In this document: in pieces, positions 58,817 to 64,000 of the stretch
Layout of the letters: each line of letters starts with the position of its first letter
Numbering within the stretch: the first letter of the stretch is position 1
Assembly: GCA_004026145.2 (NCBI GenBank)
Contig: CP034983.1
Location: 14,773,199 to 14,837,198, forward strand
DNA length: 64,000 bases
Direction of reading: 5' to 3'
From: Takifugu bimaculatus
Taxonomy: Eukaryota > Chordata > Actinopteri > Tetraodontiformes > Tetraodontidae
Position numbers and translations under genes: made by a program
Notes under the pieces: model-generated
What the model saw: the letters and a program-made list of their open reading frames with translations, nothing else
What the model was told of the DNA's origin: nothing
The model's database searches: none

Positions 58817-59221
58817 TCAAGAGGTAGGTTTTGAGTCTGATCTTAAAAGTAGCGATGGAGTCAGCCTCCCGTACCTGGACAGGGAGCTGGTTCCAAAGCA
58901 GGGGGGCCTGGTAGCTAGATGCTCGGCCCCCCATTCTACTCCTAGAAACCTGGGAACCACAAGTAGACCAGCATTCTGAGAGCGGAGCGGTCTATTGGGC
59001 TGATAAGGTGTCACTAGCTCCTCCAGGTAGGATGGAGCTAGGCCTCTGAGGACCTTGTAGGTCAGAAGAAGGGTTTTAAAAGTTATTCTAAATTTAACGG
59101 GCAGCCAGTGAAGCGACGCCATTACAGGACTTATGTGATCTCTTTTGTCAATACCTGTCAGAACTTGGCTGCAGCAGCATTTTGGATCAACTGGAGGCTT
59201 CTTAAAGAGTTGTTTGGACAC
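58817..59221 (-). CDS. LINE ORF2 C-terminal region (frame-shifted)
   Basis: ISPVMASLHWLPVKFRITFK and LTYKVLRGLAPSYLEELV are typical of the C-terminal domain of fish L2-like ORF2 proteins. Confidence 0.75.
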   Translation of the reverse strand: MSKQLFKKPPVDPKCCCSQVLTGIDKRDHISPVMASLHWLPVKFRITFKTLLLTYKVLRGLAPSYLEELVTPYQPNRPLRSQNAGLLVVPRFLGVEWGAEHLATRPPCFGTSSLSRYGRLTPSLLLRSDSKPTS

Positions 59222-59462
59222 CCTGATAATAAGGAGTTACAGTAGTCCAGCCTGGAAGTAAAAATGCATGGACTAACTTTTCAGCATCAGGCTGCATCAG
59301 CAGCTTCCTGATCTTTGAGATGTTCCTCAAGTGAAAAAAAGGCACTTCTAGAGACTAATTTAATGTGTGAGTTGAAGGAGAGGTTTTGATCAAAAGTTAC
59401 TCCTAGATTCCTCCCAGAGAGACTAGATGTTAATGAGATCCCATCTAGAGTGATCATGTGAT

Positions 59463-60275
59463 CTAATCTATCCCTGAGAGGTTCAGGACCAACACCATGA
59501 CCTCAGTTTTTCCTGGGTTAAGGAGGAGGACATTTGAAGACATCCAGGACTTTATGTCTTTAAGACAGGTCTGGAGCTTCACTAACTTCTCTGTCTCCTC
59601 GGGTTTCATGGATAAATAGAGCTGAGTGTCATCAGCATAACAATGAAAATTTATCCCATGCTGCCGAATAATGTTCCCTAAGGGAAGCATGTATAATGTG
59701 AAGAGGATTGGTCCGAGTACGGAACCTTGAGGAACTCCATGGCTAACCCTACTGTATGAGGAGGGAACGCCGTGGACATGGGCAAACTGGTATCTATCAG
59801 ATAAGTATGATCTAAACCAGTCTAGTGCTGTCCCTTTAATCCCAATCACATGTTCCAGTCTCTGTAACAGGATGCTGTGATCAACTGTATCAAAAGCAGC
59901 ACTGAGGTCCAGCAGAACCAGCATAGAGACCAGTCCATGATCGGAAGCTATGAGAAGATCATTAGTGACTTTAAGAAGTGCTGTTTCTGTGCTGTGGTGA
60001 GCTCTAAAGCCTGACTGAAACATCTCAAACAGGCTGTTCCTCTGCAGGTGCTCCAGTAACTGAGTCACCACCACCACCTTCTCTAGAACTTTAGAGATAA
60101 AAGGAAGGTTGGATATTGGCCTATAATTTGCCAAGACATCAGGATCCAGTGATGGTTTTTTAAGCAACGGCTTAATCACTGCCACCTTGTAGGACCGGGG
60201 TACATAACCTGACACTAAAGAACCATTGATCTGGTCCAGGATAGAACTGCCTATCAGTGGTAGAACATCCTTCAA
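59463..60275 (-). CDS. LINE reverse transcriptase (partial)
   Basis: Minus-strand frame of 270 codons spanning the RT fingers and palm. FDTVDH holds the first catalytic Asp and YADD the second pair. The frame continues to LNPGKTEVMVL. It lacks the N-terminal endonuclease. The thumb continues in other frames. Confidence 0.85.
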   Translation of the reverse strand: MKDVLPLIGSSILDQINGSLVSGYVPRSYKVAVIKPLLKKPSLDPDVLANYRPISNLPFISKVLEKVVVVTQLLEHLQRNSLFEMFQSGFRAHHSTETALLKVTNDLLIASDHGLVSMLVLLDLSAAFDTVDHSILLQRLEHVIGIKGTALDWFRSYLSDRYQFAHVHGVPSSYSRVSHGVPQGSVLGPILFTLYMLPLGNIIRQHGINFHCYADDTQLYLSMKPEETEKLVKLQTCLKDIKSWMSSNVLLLNPGKTEVMVLVLNLSGID

Positions 60276-60295
60276 CAGGTGTGTTGGGATGGGAT

Positions 60296-60607
60296 CTAAA
60301 AGAACGTAGTGGTCTTGGATTTCTGAATTAGCGATGACGCCTCAGAAAAATATATAGGGCTGAAGGAGCTTAAGGGCTCGTTGGAGACCCTGCATGTTCC
60401 CCTCGGCACATCTGGTGATGGTCCAGTTGTAGGGATGGCCTGGTTAGCTTTCTCTCTGATAGCTAGAACTTTATCAGTGAAGAAGCTCATGAAGTCTTCA
60501 CCACTAAGGGAAGAAGGGATACGTGGATCTAAAACACTGTGACTCTTGGTTAATTTGGCCACAGTGCTGAAGAGAAACCTGGGGTTGTTCTTATTTTCCT
60601 CAATCAA
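60296..60607 (-). CDS. LINE pre-RT region (frame-shifted)
   Basis: NPRFLFSTVAKLTKSHS is the conserved segment between endonuclease and RT in L2/CR1-type ORF2. It ends in a stop just before the RT frame. Confidence 0.7.
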   Translation of the reverse strand: MIEENKNNPRFLFSTVAKLTKSHSVLDPRIPSSLSGEDFMSFFTDKVLAIREKANQAIPTTGPSPDVPRGTCRVSNEPLSSFSPIYFSEASSLIQKSKTTTFF

Positions 60608-60715
60608 AGAAGAAAATAAGCTGTTCTAGCCTTGCGAAGGGCCTTTTTGTAAACTAATAGACAGTCTTTCCAGGCTACATGGTAGCTGTCTATCTTACAA
60701 GAATGCCACTTCCTT

Positions 60716-61763
60716 GTGTGCGCGAATGTGCGCGTAAGTGCGCACGTGTGCGCGTGTGTGCGCGTAAGTGCGCGTGTGTGCTTTAGGAACTCATTCACTT
60801 ACACACTCACTCAATCATCTCACACACAGACACACACACAGACACACAATATACCTTTCCAAATATTACGTTAAAAAACATTACGTTCGAGTGTGCGCAC
60901 ATGTCCGCTTATTGTGCGCGTAAGTGCGCACGTGTGCGCGTGTGTGCGCGTAAGTGCGCGTGTGTGCGCGTAAGTGCGCGTGTGTGCTTTTAGGAACGCA
61001 TTCACTTACACACTCACTCATCAATTTCACACACAGACACACACACATGCACAATATACCTTTCCAAATATTACGTTAAAAAAACATTACGTTCGAGTGT
61101 GCGCACATGTCCGCTTATGTGCGCGTAAGTGCGCACGTGTGCACGTGTGTGCGCGTAAGTGCGCGTGTGTGCGCGTAAGTGCGCGTGTGTGCTTTAGGAA
61201 CGCATTCACTTACACACTCACTCAATCTCACACACAGACACACACACATGCACAATATACCTTTCCAAATATTACGCTAAAAAAACATTACGTTCGAGTG
61301 TGCGCACATGTCCGCTTATGTGCGCGTAAGTGCGCACGTGTGCGCGTGTGTGCGCGTAAGTGCGCGTGTGTGTTTAAGGAACTCAGTCACTTACACACTC
61401 ACTCAATCTCACACTCACTCACACACAGACACTCACACTACGTTAAAAAAACATTACGTTCGAGTGTGCGCACATGTCCGCTTATGTGCGCGTAAGTGCG
61501 CACGTGTGCGCGTGTGTGCGCGTGTGTGTTTAAGGAACTCAGTCACTTACACACTCACTCAATCTCACACTCACACACACTCACACTACGTTAAAAAACA
61601 TTACGTTCGAGTGTGCGCGAATGTGCGCGTGTGTGCGCGTAAGTGCGCGTGTGCGCGTGTGTGCTTTAGGAACTCATTCACTTACACACTCACTCAATCT
61701 CACACTCTCTCACTCATCTCACACTCACTCACACACAGACACACACACATGCACATTAGACCT
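60716..61763. repeat. subtelomeric satellite, block 4 (right of LINE)
   Basis: The unit interrupted by the LINE resumes at gcgcgaatgtgcgcg. About five further units follow, then abrupt transition to unique sequence after gcacattagacctggg. Confidence 0.95.
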
Positions 61764-63339
61764 GGGACAAAGCAACCCACTCCTGACAGCTTGTGGGCGA
61801 TGCTGCAGCGACCCTGCAATCCCTACACTCTCTGGTGAAACCAAATCAAAGGTTTTAGACACTGCTGGATGCTGGAAGGGTGGCTATAGTCTGGACGCAT
61901 CGTTCCCCTGACTGCACATTTCTCCAACAATGATTGGCAGCTGGTGTCACTTGTTCTCCAGATGAGAGAAGGAAAGAGAGCCCCCCACAGTGTGTTTGAT
62001 TGCCCCACTGCAAGCTCAATGCTGCCAGAAAACATTGCAGGAGCATCAATTCCCCTCAGGGCATCAACAAGGAGCTCAGGAAAAGGTGCAGCTGCCACCT
62101 ACTAGAGACAAGCACACTGAGCTGAGATTCAAAGATTCAAGAGAAGAGCTTGTTTGTTGGAGGCTCTTCTGGGCGATACCTGGTGCCACAGCTCCAGCTC
62201 AGCCCGTCTCTGGAGCTGAGGTGGAGCTTAGCAAGTTTCATGGTTCTCCACCACTTCCTCTGGCTGAGGACCTTCTCAGCTGGTGGTTTCTGCTCCACCT
62301 TCCAAGTTGAGCAGGTGATACTTCTGCATTCCTGCCACCAGGGTCTCTGCAGAAAGAGTCTTCTCTACTGTTTTATATTATATTGTATAAAATTAGGATT
62401 TTTGGTTGGTGTCTTAGATGTTGTTGACTAAGAGCAGGTTTTTCTTTAATAACATAGAAAGATTCGATGAGAAGAGCAAACGTATTATTTTATGAGCTAC
62501 TTCCTCTACTATTATATACACATACTTCCATATTGTCTTAGATTGCAAGCTGCATTTATTGCATCGTCATAGAAAGTCATATTTGTGAGGAGAAAAACTC
62601 AAATAAGGTCATTTTCTTTAATGATCATTACAACAGAAGGAGGCGATGAACAAACAGATTTATCTAAAATGTGTGAAAAGGTATGGATGGAAACCTTTTT
62701 AAAATGGTTGCATTGTGTAGAATCGGTGTAGAATCAACTTGTTGACTTCTGATTTGGACTCCAATGGAAGTAAGGTACAACAATTGTGGATGCTGAAAGC
62801 TTCAGATCTTCATGAAGGTTTCTGTGGTTGGACTGACCTGCTGCCCCTTTAAGAGGGAGGCAGGTTTGGGCTTCTGGCTGGAATGAAGCCACCTCAGATG
62901 AGAATGACTGCAGGCTTTCGGTACCAAGGTTTCAGGGCGCTCACTTCACACTTGGGCTTTTCTCTTTTTTGGGATGGCTTTTCTCAGTAGAGAAGGGGCA
63001 TGGCACACTGCAGCAGCTTTCTTTTTGGGTTTTCTAGTTTTCCTTCTGATCTTTAAAAGACAGGAAGAACCATTTTTGATTGGTCTGAATGTTTGGGCGG
63101 TTTTGTGGCCAGCCTAAAATAAAACAAGACAAATTTACAACTGATACTTCCTTTCTAGTCATTGATGACCATCCTCACATGGGACAGATTTCCACAACCA
63201 ATTTAATACTGCAAATCTGTCCTGTGTGGTCTTTTTTCTGAGAACTGTAACACTACGTTTATAACAAAGATCAAACATGGAAACAGTTATTGTCTAACTA
63301 GTTACACCTGGGAAAGTACTGGATCATCTCTGACTGACC
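61764..63339. other. unique sequence without recognised gene
   Basis: Several short frames on both strands, none with a domain I recognise. This may be the intron or flank of the NLR gene on the minus strand, or an old repeat. No RNA gene seen. Confidence 0.35.
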
Positions 63340-64000
63340 TGAGAGTCTCCAGCTCACAGAGAGGATCCTGGAGAAAACCACAGAGCAGCTGCACTCCTGG
63401 ATCCTCTAGACCAGGGGTGGGCAAACATTTTGATTCGTGGGCCACAATGGGTTCTAACATTTGACAAAGGGGCCGGACCAGGAGCAGATGGATGGATGGA
63501 GTGCTTTGGTAACCTCACCTCATTGGAGAAAAAATACACATCTTGGGATATGGAGAAAACATGTGCTTTAATTTCAAATGAAAATGAAGAGAAGCATTAC
63601 AACAAAATATCTGACTTTGGAATGAGTCTTAAAACACTTAAAATCAAATGAATAAAATGTGCCTTTTTAAAAAAAATTAATAACCATTTCTATTTTAAAG
63701 CACTGAAAGTTCTGTTATCCTTCAGGATATCACCATCACTCTCCTCCTGACTGTCTTTTTTCTAGTGGGAAAACACCAGAATTGCAGTGAAAATTTAACA
63801 TTAACAAGGTTTATTCATTTAATTTGTCTAGTTTGGCGGGCCGGATTAAAACGTTTAACGGGCCGCGTGTGGCCCCCGGGCCTTAGTTTGCCCATGGCTG
63901 CTCTAGACTGATGTATTCCAGGTCCAGAACCCTCAGATGGGAGGGATTGGACCTCAGCGCCGAGGCCAGAGAGTCACAGCTGATCTCTGATAAACTGCAG
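63340..64000 (-). pseudogene. NLRC3-like leucine-rich-repeat exon, interrupted by a transposon
   Basis: On the minus strand from the window edge, CSLSEISCDSLASALRSN and PSHLRVLDLEY form a fish NLR-type LRR. This runs to 63901, where the hAT element intervenes. Beyond it (63411 down to about 63340) the frame continues GVQLLCGFLQDPLCELETLR, followed by a gtcagt donor. The two halves join in phase if the transposon and one copy of the 8-bp duplication are left out. In fish these exons belong to the large NACHT-LRR (NLRC3-like) innate immune sensor family. The rest of the gene lies beyond the window, on the 64000 side. The insertion introduces stops, so this exon cannot be translated normally. 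Confidence 0.75.
63412..63900. mobile_element. non-autonomous hAT-type DNA transposon
   Basis: Terminal inverted repeats caggggtgggcaaac (left) and gtttgcccatggctg (right, imperfect) with perfect 8-bp target duplications ctctagac at 63404-63411 and 63901-63908. The 8-bp duplication and CAGGGG-type ends are diagnostic of hAT elements. The 489-bp length and lack of a transposase frame mark it as non-autonomous. Confidence 0.9.

Larger units (their letters stand above)
58073..60715 (-). mobile_element. 5'-truncated L2/CR1-type non-LTR retrotransposon
   Basis: Inserted in the satellite with target duplication gtgt (58069-58072 and 60716-60719). The 3' end (left side) is a caat microsatellite followed by ctttatttatatagcg, a common fish LINE tail. 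From the 5' side the minus strand encodes a pre-RT region (FLFSTVAKLTKSHSVLD), then RT. RT motifs are NYRPISNLPFISKVLEK, LDLSAAFDTVDH, GVPQGSVLGPILF and CYADDTQLYLS. The C-terminal region is HWLPVKFRITFKTLLLTYK. The endonuclease domain is missing, so the copy is dead on arrival. Several frame breaks separate the parts. Confidence 0.9.

Noticed and set aside
46516..61763. CRISPR-like regularly spaced repeats
   Set aside because: Unit and spacer are both repeated and nearly identical, with no unique spacers; the genome is eukaryotic. It is a satellite.
61823..62431. Short frames on both strands between the satellite and the NLR exon
   Set aside because: No recognisable domain and competing frames of equal length on both strands; left as unassigned sequence.

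Overview
The window is teleost fish nuclear DNA, very probably subtelomeric. The evidence is small split vertebrate genes with GT/AG introns (a claudin, a FACIT-type collagen, a chemokine-type GPCR), a fish-style NLRC3-like leucine-rich-repeat exon, fish-type retroelements (Penelope-like, L2/CR1-like LINE) and long arrays of CCCTAA-type telomeric repeat. Two runs of exactly 100 N (11016-11115 and 38361-38460) are assembly gaps of unknown true size. Almost every gene needs single-base frame corrections, mostly in homopolymer runs. This points to consensus indel errors in the assembly rather than to decay of every gene. The species cannot be named from the sequence.

Layout. 1-1411 is a 19-bp minisatellite. 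1779-3002 (+) is a four-exon claudin carrying two frame breaks and one in-frame stop. 3240-3760 (-) is a relic of a Penelope-like GIY-YIG retroelement. 4600-15910 is mostly minisatellites and TG/CA repeats with short unique stretches; a CpG-rich stretch near 7430-7590 could be a first exon. 16336-31545 (+) holds the 3' part of a FACIT collagen: about ten recognisable Gly-X-Y exons, a short non-collagenous hinge and a C-terminal C-D-x-S-x-C tail. About half of its intron sequence is tandem repeat. 35429-38360 (+) is a chemokine-receptor-like GPCR cut off after TM5 by the second gap.

From the second gap onward the character changes to telomere-associated DNA. A partial Penelope-like element (38461-40125) is followed by A-rich and CCCTAA-like sequence and then by a nearly complete second copy (41110-45789). 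That copy has a basic ORF, an SGNH-hydrolase-like domain, a reverse transcriptase and a GIY-YIG endonuclease, and it ends in a hairpin that abuts telomeric repeats. 45790-61763 is a higher-order array. Blocks of degenerate telomeric repeat alternate with a roughly 160-200 bp satellite rich in alternating GTGCGCGTGT tracts. A 5'-truncated L2/CR1-type LINE (58073-60715, minus) sits inside it with a 4-bp target duplication. 61764-63340 is unique sequence without a recognised gene. 63340-64000 (-) is an NLRC3-like LRR exon interrupted by a 489-bp non-autonomous hAT-type element with a perfect 8-bp target duplication.

The host genes look like unrelated neighbours, not a pathway. The interesting biology is the retroelement and telomere-repeat complex on the right, above all the SGNH-like domain encoded beside the Penelope-type reverse transcriptase.
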